Positions 33,857 to 45,500 of a DNA stretch of 64,000 nucleotides are shown here, piece after piece; within the stretch, counting starts at the first letter, position 1, and the number at the start of each line of letters is the position of its first letter. The DNA comes from Paramarasmius palmivorus (taxonomy: Eukaryota; Basidiomycota; Agaricomycetes; Agaricales; Marasmiaceae), in contig JAYKXP010000003.1 in NCBI GenBank assembly GCA_037176845.1, positions 930,001 to 994,000 of the forward strand. The letters run 5' to 3'. The position numbers and the translations under genes are program-made. The notes under the pieces are model-generated. The model searched no databases. It was not told where the DNA came from and saw only the letters and a list, made by a program, of their open reading frames with translations.

Positions 33857-35407
33857 CTAGAATAATGACGAAGAATCGTCCGAGCGAGCTGCAAATGGTA
33901 TATTGCGGGCCTCTGCGTCCCGCCGACGCTGCTCCTCTTTGTTTAAAAATCGCCGTAGAGCATCAACATTGTCCCCACTGAACACGCGGAAGACGGCTTG
34001 TTGGTCAGGATCCCATTCCTAAAAACCGAAATTGTATGTTAGTCTAGCCACGGGCGCTGAGAACGAATCCAGTAGCATACGCACCTCAGGGGCAGGTTCC
34101 GAGAAACGATGCACGCCCTTACGTTTCAGGGACGGAACACCTGTCGCTGCGAGGTGTTGCAGGCGCTTCAAATTCTTCAACATGAGATGCATAGCCTCCA
34201 ACGAAAGATGATCACAATATGACAAATAGAGACGTTCCAATTCTTGTGCATGCTCTGCCAACGAGAAGATGGCCACATCCGTAAGCTTGTGTACTCGTAT
34301 GAGGCTCAATCTCCGCAGACTAGGCAGCGCAGAGAGTTCAAACACCGACATATCGGTAAGGTTTCGACAGACTACATGGAAACCAAGATAGCGTTAATGA
34401 ACATACAGCTCACGGAGAAACGAAGGAAGAATAGGCGCACAGGCTACGTCCAAACACCGCAGGTTTGTACATGCTCTTGCAAACCTAACGATGCCGCGAT
34501 CCGTTATGTTAGAGACGTGCGACATGATGAGCACGTCAAGATGGCTTCCAAGTCTACATATGCTGTAGAGCGACATGTCGGTCAGCTGAGAGCACCCCGA
34601 GAGGTTTAGATTTTGGATCTTGGGCGCATGTGAAACTATCCCTTCAACTGCGTCGTCCGTGATTTTGCAGTTTGCAAGGTCAAGCACACGAAGGTTCTCT
34701 GCTGTGTGACGAAGAATGAGGGGAGGAACTCGTTCCATCCATGTGGTAGGTCGTGGTGGGAGCGGTTTCTCGTCTTCGTCTTGAAAAGGTTCGGGATCTG
34801 AAATTGAGGTAGGAAATGCCTTGTCAGACAACAGAGGGCAGTTGGCGAGACGAAGCGTTCGGAGCTTTCTGCAATCTGAGAACTGAGTGAGCAGATCTCC
34901 AACTCGAGCGAAGCAGACTCTTCACCTTGAGTATGACCAGATATCCCGAACAGACACTGGTGAAAGTAATGGCAAGCCTGAGAGCTCGAGTTCGATGAGA
35001 CGTGGCGTTGACTTGGCTACAGCGGATATGGATGCATCTGTGAGCAACGCTACCCCGTTCAGCCGTATGCATTGAAGGGGGAGAGATTTGGCCACCAAAT
35101 CGAGCACGCCAACGTCCGTAACCATCTGGCACCCTGAAATGTCTATCTCTTGGAGATTGAGCGCGTTTTCTGCGAGTAGGATGACCGTCCTGTCGGTAGT
35201 ATCGGGGACGCCTGACAGAGCTACAGTGTCTAGATGAGGGGCATTGGCGAGAACGCGTGCGAGATCCTGGTCGGAAATTGGAGGTGTGGCTGGCCTCTGA
35301 ATCGTTAGGTGTTGAACTCGACGGAACTCGTCTGGGACGGGCAGCCTTTCGTGAACACTGATCATGTCTTCATAGAAGGAGGAAGCCTGCCTAAGGCTGT
35401 TTGTCAT
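33857..35407 (-). CDS. GRR1-like leucine-rich-repeat protein lacking an F-box
   Basis: Four exons encode LRRs collinear with GRR1: VQHLTIQRPATPPISDQDLA, LNLQEIDISGCQMVTDVGVL, LRTLRLANCPLLSDKAFP, DDAVEGIVSHAPKIQNLNLS, SYCDHLSLEAMHLMLKNLKR. It ends FRVFSGDNVDALRRFLNKEE and SDDSSSLF. The block DDAIEGIVSHAPKIRNLVLN of GRR1 at 7740-10577 is nearly the same. Both introns shared with GRR1 are at the same residues and phases (after Asp-Val-Ala, phase 1, 34372-34440; before Glu-Trp-Asp, phase 0, 34019-34084). It starts MTNSLRQASSFYEDMISVHE, with no F-box, and lacks the long disordered tail, so it is about 455 residues. Without an F-box it should not dock on Skp1. It may be a substrate-binding decoy or a non-SCF adaptor; that is inference. 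Confidence 0.88.
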
Positions 35408-35947
35408 AGGAAATGTTGATATTCCGCTGTTGACATGTGTAAGCTAAACAAGGAGAAAAAAGGCAAAAAGAGACTCACAAGACTTTTTCTCGGCCTTTCT
35501 CCCTCTTTCCTTGCTCTGTATGGAATCAATAGAGAACTAGTGAATTCTCGAGAGATAAAAAAGGCACAGGATAGGCACAGAATAACGCTTGATTTGTTGA
35601 ACGCGTTCTGGATTCTATATGCCTGATGAAGAATCCAATCAACTGTTCAGGGTCACCATCGTGACCGCTACTATGCTAGGTCAAATTCAAGGAAAATTTA
35701 CCAGAAAATCTGAAAAAATCAGCTCGATCTGTTCCAGGTCGCCTTCTTTTAGAGAAATAGGCTGTGCACTTGTCGAAGAGCGATTTTCCCGCAGCTGAGA
35801 GATATTTGAGCAACGTTGGACCCCAGAACTCGGACAACAAAAACGAATCAGTGCTAGTGGCCACGTGGGATAAGCGCTAAATGCCAAGCGCCGGAAAATT
35901 CACTGCGGACCAGGTGCAAACCGGCAAATGTCAACCGGCATTTCCTC
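35408..35947. promoter_or_regulatory. Divergent promoter region, no F-box exon found
   Basis: 540 bases between two divergent start codons. I searched the minus strand for an upstream exon encoding an F-box for the GRR1-like gene; the frames here give only short, unrelated peptides from non-ATG starts. A CACGTG hexamer occurs near 35860. Treated as promoter sequence. Confidence 0.5.
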
Positions 35948-36301
35948 ATGTCTTCCTCCGCATCGACGGCGTCCACAGCCAAACCTTCTCAGCCAGCACC
36001 TAGTGCTCCCCAATCCCAGCCAGCTCCTCCAGAAAAAAGTCGTATACCAGTCACTCCTGCATTACTGCGGTCAATATTCGCTTCCTCAAGAACACCGCTT
36101 GAGGAACGCTCAATTTCCCGAGCTGCATTCTTCAGGTATCGAAACTATAGTTTTTCTTCTCAATTATCCGAGAATTGATGGCATTCCGTATTTCGTATTC
36201 TCAGATTCGCCGGTTTTGTCTTTAGTTGTCTAGCAATCAGTTTGGCTGCCGCTCGCAATAGAGGGATCCGAAGTAGCGCAGCTCTCCTGAACGTTGTATA
36301 A
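35948..36301 (+). CDS. Small single-span membrane protein, unknown
   Basis: Two exons joined by an intron (about 36135-36205) give roughly 90 residues. A Ser/Ala/Pro-rich N-terminus is followed by IPVTPALLRSIFASSRTPLE and ERSISRAAFFR. After the intron come FAGFVFSCLAISLAAARNRG, a hydrophobic span ending in basic residues, and the end SSAALLNVV. Reading through the intron would give a short soluble tail and lose the membrane span, which favours splicing. The sequence resembles small mitochondrial or ER membrane proteins in character, but I do not recognise the family. The stop is 66 bases from the convergent stop of the amidohydrolase-like gene. Confidence 0.6.
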
Positions 36302-36366
36302 CGGAGTCCGAAGATAAATTAGCGCTGTATCATAATAGGAATATCGACAACAAAATAAAGCCAATC

Positions 36367-39300
36367 TCAAAATACATCTACGCTAGCTCGTAAAGGGGAT
36401 ATCACTGCAACTGGCTTACTTCCCGAGTCAAATACACTTCCTTGGTGGAAGGCCACGAGATCGGCAGTTTTCTCATCCAATCCCTTGACCCCCAGCAATC
36501 TCTCCAAATTCGTTGAAGCGAGACCATAGGCTTTTTGCCTGTCAAGGTTGCTTTCCATCCCCGCTATCTGTCAAGCTCATAAGATCTGTTGCGCCTCCTC
36601 GGTAATCAGTCTCACCTGGCCTAGATGGAATTTCGTATCTCGGGCAAATTGAGGATGTTCCACACCAAAACCCACATTGACATCGTGTTCAAGAAGCACG
36701 GTCAATGCGGTATAATTTGTCAATGGTTGACCGGGAATTCTACGACGATATCAGTGTGTGAGAACTCAATATCATGTTTCACTCACGTCCTCCTAGCATC
36801 CCAAGGCACGACGTCTGGCGTGAGGCTGGTCAAAATCACACCTATACCCGCGTTGCCTAGATAACCTTAATGTGAGCAAATCTTAAATCGTTCACTTGGA
36901 AAGAACACCTACCAATCTCTTTCGCCAGTACATGAGCTTCTGATGCTCCAACGAATACCATTCTCATCTGTCCGCCTATCCTCTCATCAATCTCCGCCTT
37001 CATAATCAATAGGGAAGTCATGATGTCTGCATTGTGTACCTCGATTACGAGGGGAATACGTCCCTGTTTACCTGGTTAGTAGGACAATGATTATCGGGCC
37101 ATTCAAACCGACCTCTGCTGCCGCACGGAACCATTCGCCAGTATCAGATTTTGTACCTTCCCATCCGTATAACAGTCTCCTTATGCCAGCGAGTTGCTCG
37201 CTGACACTGATTATCCTACCTGCCCCACCAAGCGGCGAGGGGCGAACTATCCTAATGTGCAAAGCTACCACCTCCTGGACGAAAGCACCCTTATCAAAGG
37301 CATGCTCTGCACCAGTTCTAAAGGCCGTCGAGAGGCCCCAGATGACTTGTGTGTCGCCTTCTCCGGTGTGTAATGGATACATCAAGCTGGAAGCTGCAAA
37401 TGTGACACCCATCTGATATGCCATTCTATTAAAAGCATGCTAAGATTAGCATTCACGGAGTGTCTTCTTATACTCGTTACACTCACCTAGCATGGAGAGT
37501 ACCAAACATGAGAGCATCAGATGCTCGAACGAGGCCACCTACGTCTTGTAGGATCCGAGGAACATCTGCAGCGAATGCATTGTACGGAATTCCATCCCCA
37601 GTCGATAATTCGGAAGCCATCTCTTCCAGACCAAGTCGCGAACCGAACGTCAGTAATCCAGGAGAAATGGAGCCTCCTTCTAGGTCGATGGTCTTCTCAG
37701 CATCTTCGGCAGCTGAGGAGCACTCCTTTCCTTCACCGAGGCAAGTGATCTTGCCCTTCTCAATCACAACAACGCAAAGATTACCGTGTCCTGCAGGGAA
37801 CAATTCCTTAATATCGCCACCTCTTTCGCGTCTCCAGACCTCCTTTACATTCTTGAACACAACTTTGTCCTTGATTAAAACCCTTGGGGCTGGCATCCCC
37901 TCATTCCTAATAGCCGCTTTACGCTCCCTGTCGTAATTGGGCTGGCGAGGTGCGTGTGTCCATACATGGCCTTCTTTGAGCCTCCGTTTGATAGTTGAGT
38001 TGAGGTTCGCGTTGTTATCCTGGAACTGGATTGCGCCATCTATCCAAACATGGACCGGTGTGGCACCCATATGCAGAGGATGTGAATCCCAAACCACGAG
38101 ATCGGCGTCTGATCCTTTGCGCAATACACCGATACGATGAGAGAGACCGAGTACCTTTGCAGGCGTGGAGGTTACTGAGGCAAGTGCGGCGCTCTCTGGA
38201 AGTCCGAATTGGTATGCTTTGCGAGCCTCGTCGAGAATGTAGTTTGATGACATATAAGTCTCGTCAGACTGAGAAGATGGGTTAGCGGAGGCGAGAAGTT
38301 ATTTGGAACTGCACTGACTATCATGACTACCGAAATGTTCTGGTCGTGTAATACACGAGGTGCGAAAGGCGATCCCATGTAGGTTTCTCGATTGTGTCTA
38401 GTAAGACATTATCAACATTTCAATACTTCACCGAGCCAATTGTACCTACCCATAATTCGTTGCTGATAACCCAATGGCAAGATGACCATCCCTTGCGGAT
38501 CCACCCATAAGCAGTAGCTAATTGACCAGAAGATGTCACCTACATTCGTTTCAGTAGCCCTGGTACAAGCCATGCCTCTGCCGCCAATAGGAATGCCGCG
38601 ACTGGGAAATCAAACTCTTCAGAAATCTTTTTACGGCTCGTTAGACGCGGAGAATATTCCTGGTCATGGTCACGCACCCGTATCATATTAGCCAGGTCAA
38701 CAGCCTAGTAATCTATCAATCAACCATTCTTTATCCTTGGGGAAGGTTCATTACCTCGGAACAAACATTCGAGACCTGTAGAATGTTCAGTCGGCTACGG
38801 AGTCAAACTTGACATGTAGCACTTGCCTTCACTTTCCCCCGAAGAACACCTGCTAGTACCTCCCACCTTAAACTTTCTGGGAAATCAAAGGTCGTTGCGT
38901 CCCACAGCCCTGCTTCTGCCTTTGCACAAAAGGTATCCTGGAGCCTTACAATCTTCCTAGCTTCCGCATATGCTGAACGTAAGGCCCACACCCCGTCCAT
39001 ACGGTTACCATTGCGGCGAGTGGATTCACCACATGATTGTCTAGACAGTTGATCCTGATCTCAGACAGCGGACATACAGAAGAGATAGAAAGCATACATT
39101 AAATGGCGCCAGTGCGAAGAATCTGATTTGTCACCTGTAATATCGGTGTGAGGTTCAACAATCATTGATGATGGAGACCCCTCAAGAGTCTTTCGCAGCT
39201 TCACCACGAATGCCTCGGCACCTGTGACACATTAATCCATTTGAGCACAAACTGCCTGAAGCATGGCATACCGATATGATTTGTTCTCCCAGCGTATGCT

Positions 39301-40015
39301 TGAGCCGCTGTGATGCCGCGAGCAACAGACATCCGAGTTCTGTCATCATAGGTATGAAAGCCATCGATACTGCGAAGCCATGGGACGATTGGACCCTTGT
39401 GGGAGTCTAACTCGTTTGCACCTGTGGACAAAGGTAAGCATTAGACGTCGGGGAAAGGGGAAACGTAATACCGCGAGTGACAGGGCTGCTCAAGACACCT
39501 TGGTGCGAATAGATGTTGACTGCGGCACGTTAAGTTATGACAGCAAGCACATTGTGAATGGCCGCACCTAACCCCGGAGTCACCCATGCACCCTTGACAT
39601 CAACGATCTTCGAGTGTTTTCGGCCATCCAAATGGATATCTTCTCCCAATGCCTTTATGACACCCTTTGAGATCAAAATGTCACCTTTCAGAACCTCAGT
39701 TCCATTCTTAGCTCCGGTGAAGATCGTGGCATTAACAATGAGAGTGTCGTTTTCATGATGGTCGAATCGTTCCGAGAAAACGCGAGAGGAGAAGTCCAGG
39801 TGTGGACCTGTGCGGGTGTGGAGGCTTCTGCATCTGTCGAGGATCTCTTGAGCATTCAACGGCGGGCTATTGGTCCTTATGGAAGGGCTAGCAAAGCTAT
39901 AAAGCGTAATAGCGGCTGAGAGGGCGAGCGAGGAGACTAAGAGAACTATCAGCTTAGCAGAGGAGACGCTTGTCGAGTAACCGTCTCTTCGCGGAGGGAG
40001 GCCCTTGTCAGACAT
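36367..40015 (-). CDS. Membrane-anchored amidohydrolase-like protein, probable pseudoenzyme
   Basis: Fungal amidohydrolase family (often labelled carbohydrate esterase 9-like). An N-terminal membrane anchor (LIVLLVSSLALSAAITLYSF) and a composite domain (LIVNATIFTGAKNGTEVLKG) open the protein. The metal-dependent barrel follows, with KGPIVPWLRSIDGFHTYDDR, GAEAFVVKLRKTLEGSPSSM, ALASVTSTPAKVLGLSHRIG and DADLVVWDSHPLHMGATPVH. A second composite-type half continues (EGGSISPGLLTFGSRLGLEE, then GRIPLVIEVHNADIMTSL), ending LRASVDVF. The expected metal ligands look substituted: the strand-1 His-x-His is VNIYSHQG (39503-39511), a later His position is VCSEAVDL, another His-rich loop is AAFLLAAEAW, and the usual Ser-Asp-His is ISDETYMS. 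Only the Asp of that last motif remains. The start is the ATG at 40013-40015; upstream frame starts at GTG. Many short exons, including a 21-base microexon. Confidence 0.85.
38755..38826 (-). other. 21-base microexon preceded by a GC-AG intron
   Basis: On the minus strand the exon ending GGGAAAGTGAAG is followed by gcaagt (GC donor at 38826-38825) and a 51-base intron ending ctacag. A 21-base exon (38755-38775) then reads Val-Ser-Asn-Val-Cys-Ser-Glu, and a normal GT donor follows. Together they read GKVKVSNVCSEAVDLANMIR, collinear with the family. Confidence 0.65.
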
Positions 40016-40200
40016 AGGGCGTGATGATGGAGAGGACTGCTGCGATTGCACTCGGAGGGTATGATAAAGGAGTCAAACTGGCAACCTCATGTTGGCCACG
40101 ACCAGAAGTTACCACAGTGTAATGAAACGCAACGTGTACTACGTCCATGCCATTTCGTCGTGCACTACGAATATTGAACTCGAGACCGCAGCCCTTGGTT

Positions 40201-42314
40201 TTATTCTTCTTCTATCGTCTCCGCAGAGGTGAACCCTTTCTTTCCCTTGCGTTTGCTTGCTGGTATTTCAAAGTTTGTCTTTTTCGCCTTGAGTATTTCC
40301 ATTATGTCTAGAGTACCCTGTCAGCGACTGTTCAGTGCAAAGCCTGTTTTCGTACCTCTGAATGACATATCTTCGTGCCCTTTGATGCTCTTCTTCATTG
40401 TGAACCAACGTCTTTGTAATGTGTGAGCGGACCAATGGTTCCAATCTTCATCACCCAGAGTCTTCCAATCAATTTCTGAATCATCTCGGACATTGAGGGA
40501 ATCAAGCCTTTGCGAATGTCAGACCAAGGCTTAGAGATTATATGAAGGTATTGGCTTACTTGTGGACTAGGATATACGCATCCTGGTTGTTCCATCGGGG
40601 GTTACAGCCATCCTTCTTGACGACCTTGCTAAGTGAATCGGTCCTGAATGAAGTGATGAGGGAGTATGTAAAGGCTTCATAATCATCAAGCACACCATTT
40701 GATCCTGCACTGCTGCCGGTTGCGTGTCTTCCCCATTAGATCACTGACTGTTCCCCAAAATACCTCGTCGTCGAGGCTCCCCCCTTTGTTCACGGTCATC
40801 TCCTGAACAATCTCCGTCAATTTATCTTCCTCTTCTTTGGTCCATTTCCCTTAGTTAACTGGTCGACGAGCTGCAACGCTGCAATCAAGAGATAGTCTCA
40901 CCTACGACGCGGTTATCATTGCCATGAAGATGGTTGCGCCAACGATCGCGACAATCCGGGGCCCGACGACCAACAAACACGCTAACCTTTTCCCATGACA
41001 GACCCAAACTCCCGACGGCCCTTTATGGGATAGTCAGAGCAGATCTACAAAGCGAGTGTTTCACGTACTGTCGTAGTCTATCGTCCTCTTCAGGCGTCCA
41101 TTTTCCTTGCGTCGACAGTGGATTCCACTTTCGTCGTACGTGATGATAGACAGAGATGATAGGACGTAGAGGCACTGCGGCAGCTGAGGGACAAGTAAGA
41201 TTTAGAGGATATTCTATGGTCGGGCCAACGTACTAATCTCTGACCAAAAACTATTGTCTTTGGACTTATCGTCCTTGGCAAAGATAACCTCGAGTATCTG
41301 ATCTTCCGTCAAACCCTTTGACTGCAACTCGGCCATGAGTCCCTCAATAGTGCGAAAAACACCACGATCACGTACTACACGATACTGCTCGATAGCGCTT
41401 TCCAGTTGCTGATCCTCGATATTTGAAAACTTGCCCTTTTTATAGACAAGACCTGATATCAAATCAGACTGGTGTAGCTCCCAGAATGAAATGCACTACG
41501 TACCTCTTGTCCGCGCAAGATCATCTAACTTGGAAGCGCTGAGCCATCTGTTGGCTAGTATATATGCGTCTTCTGCATTTGGAGTCGGAAAGTTTTGAGG
41601 AGTGCTCGAATCGGCGGGCTGTGTCTGCCTTGACTGTTTCTTGCCCAGAATCTTCCCCGCCGAAACTGGCCTTTGTCCGAGGGGCGGTGGCACAAGTGAA
41701 GCCAAAAAGGCTGGATTGAGAGGCGCGTTCATGAAGGGGAATTGGTTATCAGCTGTAGCCGATGCATTCTGGGCGTCGCTCAGAGCCTTGAGCAATTCTG
41801 CAATCTTGCTTGCATCGAGATCCTGAATAGCGCGGAGTACCGATTCGTTCGACATGTCGTTCGGGGCTGAAGTAGAAGGACCCGCTACCTCTGGCAAAGG
41901 GATTGAAGGAGCACCAGGCCATGCCGGCTCGGAGGTGGCCAAATATTGGTGTTCTGGTGCCGCAGTGCTGTTAGCAGTGACTGTCGCAGCTTCGACGAGA
42001 GCCTTCAAGAATCGAGTTCCTTCTTCATCGATGCCTCCTACTTGTAACGGATCCGCTTGATCTTGTGCCTCGGTAGTTGGTGCAACCTGCTTCTGCTTCG
42101 CCTTGCCCTTTTTCTTCGGCTCGGGCACTGTCCAGGCCGATTCTACTCGCCGCCTCTTTTTTTTCTCCTGACTTGTTTCAGCGACTGGAGTCTCTGCCGA
42201 TTCTCCATGATCTTTTCTCGTCTTTCTTTTACTCTGTGTTGTCGAAGGATGATTTGGAGCGCTTGGTGGTGTTGAGGGCAGGCTATTTTGCTGTCGTGCA
42301 AGAAACGCTTCCAT
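40201..42314 (-). CDS. REB1-like Myb/SANT DNA-binding protein
   Basis: Nuclear factor of the Reb1/DMTF1 type. In yeasts such proteins bind DNA as promoter or insulator factors and as RNA polymerase I terminators. A low-complexity N-terminal half carries basic nuclear-signal-like runs (EKKKRRRVESAW, PEPKKKGKAKQKQ). The DNA-binding half holds YKKGKFSNIEDQQLESAIEQ, then RPIISVYHHVRRKWNPLSTQ, GKWTPEEDDRLRQ with LSWEKVSVFVGRRAPDCRDR and GKWTKEEEDKLTEIVQEMTV. RQQCRIKWTDSLSK, PRWNNQDAYILVHK and EIDWKTLGDEDWNHWSAHTL follow. The C-terminus is basic and ends SAETIEEE. Regularly spaced Trp residues mark at least three SANT repeats. The start is the ATG opening MEAFLARQQNS; a longer frame begins only at GTG. 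Roughly 570 residues in about eight exons. Confidence 0.88.
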
Positions 42315-42542
42315 GAGTGTCACGCGTGACAATACAAGCGGCACTTTTTTGACCTCCACAAATTTCGCAGGCAACGCGGATGGTCCAAGAGAATCAATAC
42401 AGTACACTACTTAAATACAGATGCATAAGATGAAAAGGTCAGTAGATTGGCATGATACATATGCAATATGCAGCAGGTCCTTCATAAATGCCCGATACGA
42501 ATCGTGAAAAATTGTCTAATGATGCCTAGTGTTCCATACTTA

Positions 42543-45500
42543 TCAAGCGCCAGCTATCCGGCAGTTCTCCTGCTGGCATTCCTCGAGTTGCAACTCCATT
42601 TCCGCTAATCGTCTTTTCAACTCTCTGTATAGACTCATCAGAATTCGGTCATAGCTAATAGGGTCATGTCAACGTACGAATTCTCCTTTGACAAGTCATT
42701 CCTTGCAGCCTTGGCTTCCCGTAGGTCTTTAGTCAGCGCTGCCCACGCTTCATCATCCGGAAGATTGATATCGTTGTACATGCCATCTAGTTCTTCATTG
42801 AAAGCCTGTGGGCGTTTTTGTAAACACGCCGATTCTGAGGTAATCAAAGATTATAACTGACCTCGTACATGATCTCCTTCTCCTTTGTTGTTTCTTCCAA
42901 GAGACTCTTCATCACCTCCAGTTGTCTTTTTGAATTCTGCAGTTCAATGTTTTTACGTTCCAAATCATTCGTTCGCTGTACAACAGTCAGAAAAATGACG
43001 GCTCACGAGCAATCAACAACGTACCTCCTTCAGCTGCTGCAAAACCTCCTTAGCAGAAAACTGAAGTGATTCAAGAGTCGTAAGGGCTTTGACCAGGCCT
43101 GCATCAGCATCCGAGGCCAAGATTCCTAACCGTATGCCACTTGATGGTGCAGAGGAAACTAGTGCGGGTGAGTCCAACGAGTTGTGTGCGCGCAAAGGGG
43201 TTCCAAAAGGTCCGCCAACACGACTCTTGGGGGTTCCTTCGCCATGTCGTTGACCAATGAGCCGTTGCATTTCATCGAGGCGTTCTTGAGCGGCTTTGCT
43301 CTATACTGCATGTGAGGACTTGGCTAGACGTAAACAACAGAGGTAGCACTAACCAGTGGGGGCACAGCTCTCTGGGGAGTTCGCAGCCCCTTCACGGGAG
43401 ACGAAGGTCTGGATATAGGCTCCTCGTCGGTTTGTGCACCAACACTCCCCTGTCTCTCTATCTCGACCTTCAGTCGCTTGACGGCACGATGTCCTGACTC
43501 AACCTACAAAAAGGTAAGCATTTATATGGCGATCTTGAGATAAAACTCACATCTTCCTTCGTAGTCTGAGCCATATGGAGAATATTCTCAACTTCACTGA
43601 GAACCTGTGCTGTTGCTACAGATGTCCCTGCGATCTTGGCTAGTTTGATTTGAGGAGAAACTCGTCGAGGCGAGTTCCTCTTGACAGGTTGCCTCGACAA
43701 GGAGGTACGACCGCCTCGACGTGGTGCAGGTGATTCAATATCTGTCCCGCTACGTACTGAAGTCTTTTTCTTGATAGATAATGGTTCAACGATTGTGGAT
43801 GTGCTTGCAGAAGGACCCCTTGGCGTCGCATCGCCATTTGCGAGAGAATGGAAAGTCTGACGTTTACTGCGAGGTAAGCCTGTAGGACGTGAAGACGACG
43901 CAACTGGTGTCTGCGGTATTGATTCGAGCACAGATGCAAGATCTTCGTCCATAGAACGAAGATCAGCTGGTGATGGAGGGCGCGGGCTGGGGGAAGGCGG
44001 TATAGGGGAAGGGCTTCGGGGACCTAACGGTCGACGTTCACATGAAGAGCCACGAGAAAGAGAACGTCGTCGTAGAGGCGCAGGCGACTGCAGATGGTTT
44101 CCGGTAATTGTACACTGACTATTAGAATCTCTGGAAGTGGAAGCTCTGGATTCCGGCCGCGGTGGTAATGGTGCTTCTTCTGAGGCCATCGTGAGCGCAA
44201 GATACAACTGGGAGCATAAAGATTACCTTCATATATAGGCGCATCTTCCGGTGGTTGCGAATAGGTGGGATACTGCCTCTCGGTCTGATTTTTGCTGTTC
44301 CGCCGGGCAAGTTCCAGTTGCACAGCGAGGTCCCGGTCAGAGGTATTTAAATCCTTTTCTTCCTCAAACGTGAATTCGTCCTCTCCCTCGGTATCAGTCC
44401 AGTCGGAAGCCGTATCCCGCGACGCGGATCTCGACCGAGAGAAGGACTTGGAGAGGCTACTGACAAAAGAGCTCTCCTTCTCTGGTACCACTTCAGGCGA
44501 TCTGCCCCGTTGCTTGCGTTTTCGGGACGAACGCGACGGTGACGATCCTGCAAAAAACGAACCATCGTCATCTCCAGACACTGTTGTAGCGGCAGTAGTA
44601 GCAGTGGAATTTGATCTATGCGAGAACTTGAAACTACTATCTGCAGTGGAAGCGGTATGTGTGTATGTTGAAGATCTACTGGTCGTCGACTTTGTCCGCC
44701 GGTGGCTGTTTATTGACCCTGAGAAGAAGTCGCCCATCGAACCTCCGCCCCGTGTTGAAGGGAATAGGGTTCGTGAAATGGCATCCAATCCGAATATTGA
44801 TGCCTTCGACCTTGCAGTAGGGGTTGGCGGTCTCGAGTTTTTTCCTGTCCGGAATTGGAACAGCCCAAACTGATGAACTGCAAAAGCGCATGAACAACGG
44901 AAAATTGGTGAAGCTGAACAAAGACGAACTTGTAAGAACAACCCTCGAGGGAACTCTTGTCGTTTGGACTATGTCTTCTTCCCCGGGATCAGATGGATCA
45001 CTCGAATTCACTTTGTACCGACAAACACCACCCGCTAGGGGCTGGAGCCGTATCACCACAAAAGGAGCCGAACCAACACCAAACGGGATATTGTCTGCTA
45101 GCCCATCTCCATCAACATGAACGACAACCTTGGTCTTTGACTTCCTTTAATCATGTGGAATGATGAATAGCATGATAAAACTGACCTTCTTTGGTTCTTG
45201 GAGAAATGCCGTCCGTTGATACACGTTATAATACGTCCTTGCTAATGTGGTCTTCCCTCCTTTCGCTTCTACTTCCAGTTCCGGCGCTCGAAGAACCACG
45301 GACTGACCGATTCTTGCCCGATAGTTGGCTTGTATTTTCCATAAATTCTCCAGAAATCGTTGTTTGTCGACTTCAGTTTGCGTCGGGTCCAAATTCGGGG
45401 GCGCTGGTGGATGTACCACTGAGAATGACCGAAAGGGCCTGCCAGACCATCTGTCACCGAGGTCTTGTGGGGGGTTCTCAAGGAAGAAGTGAAAATCTAG

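Noticed and set aside
35858..35866. Other CACGTG hexamers (for example in the spacer near 35860 and within LSm3)
   Set aside because: The hexamer is expected about 16 times by chance in 64 kb; only the VTC1 copy has supporting context.
35408..35947. Upstream F-box exon for the GRR1-like gene
   Set aside because: I read the minus-strand frames and splice sites here; none gives an F-box-like sequence that splices in frame to the first LRR exon.
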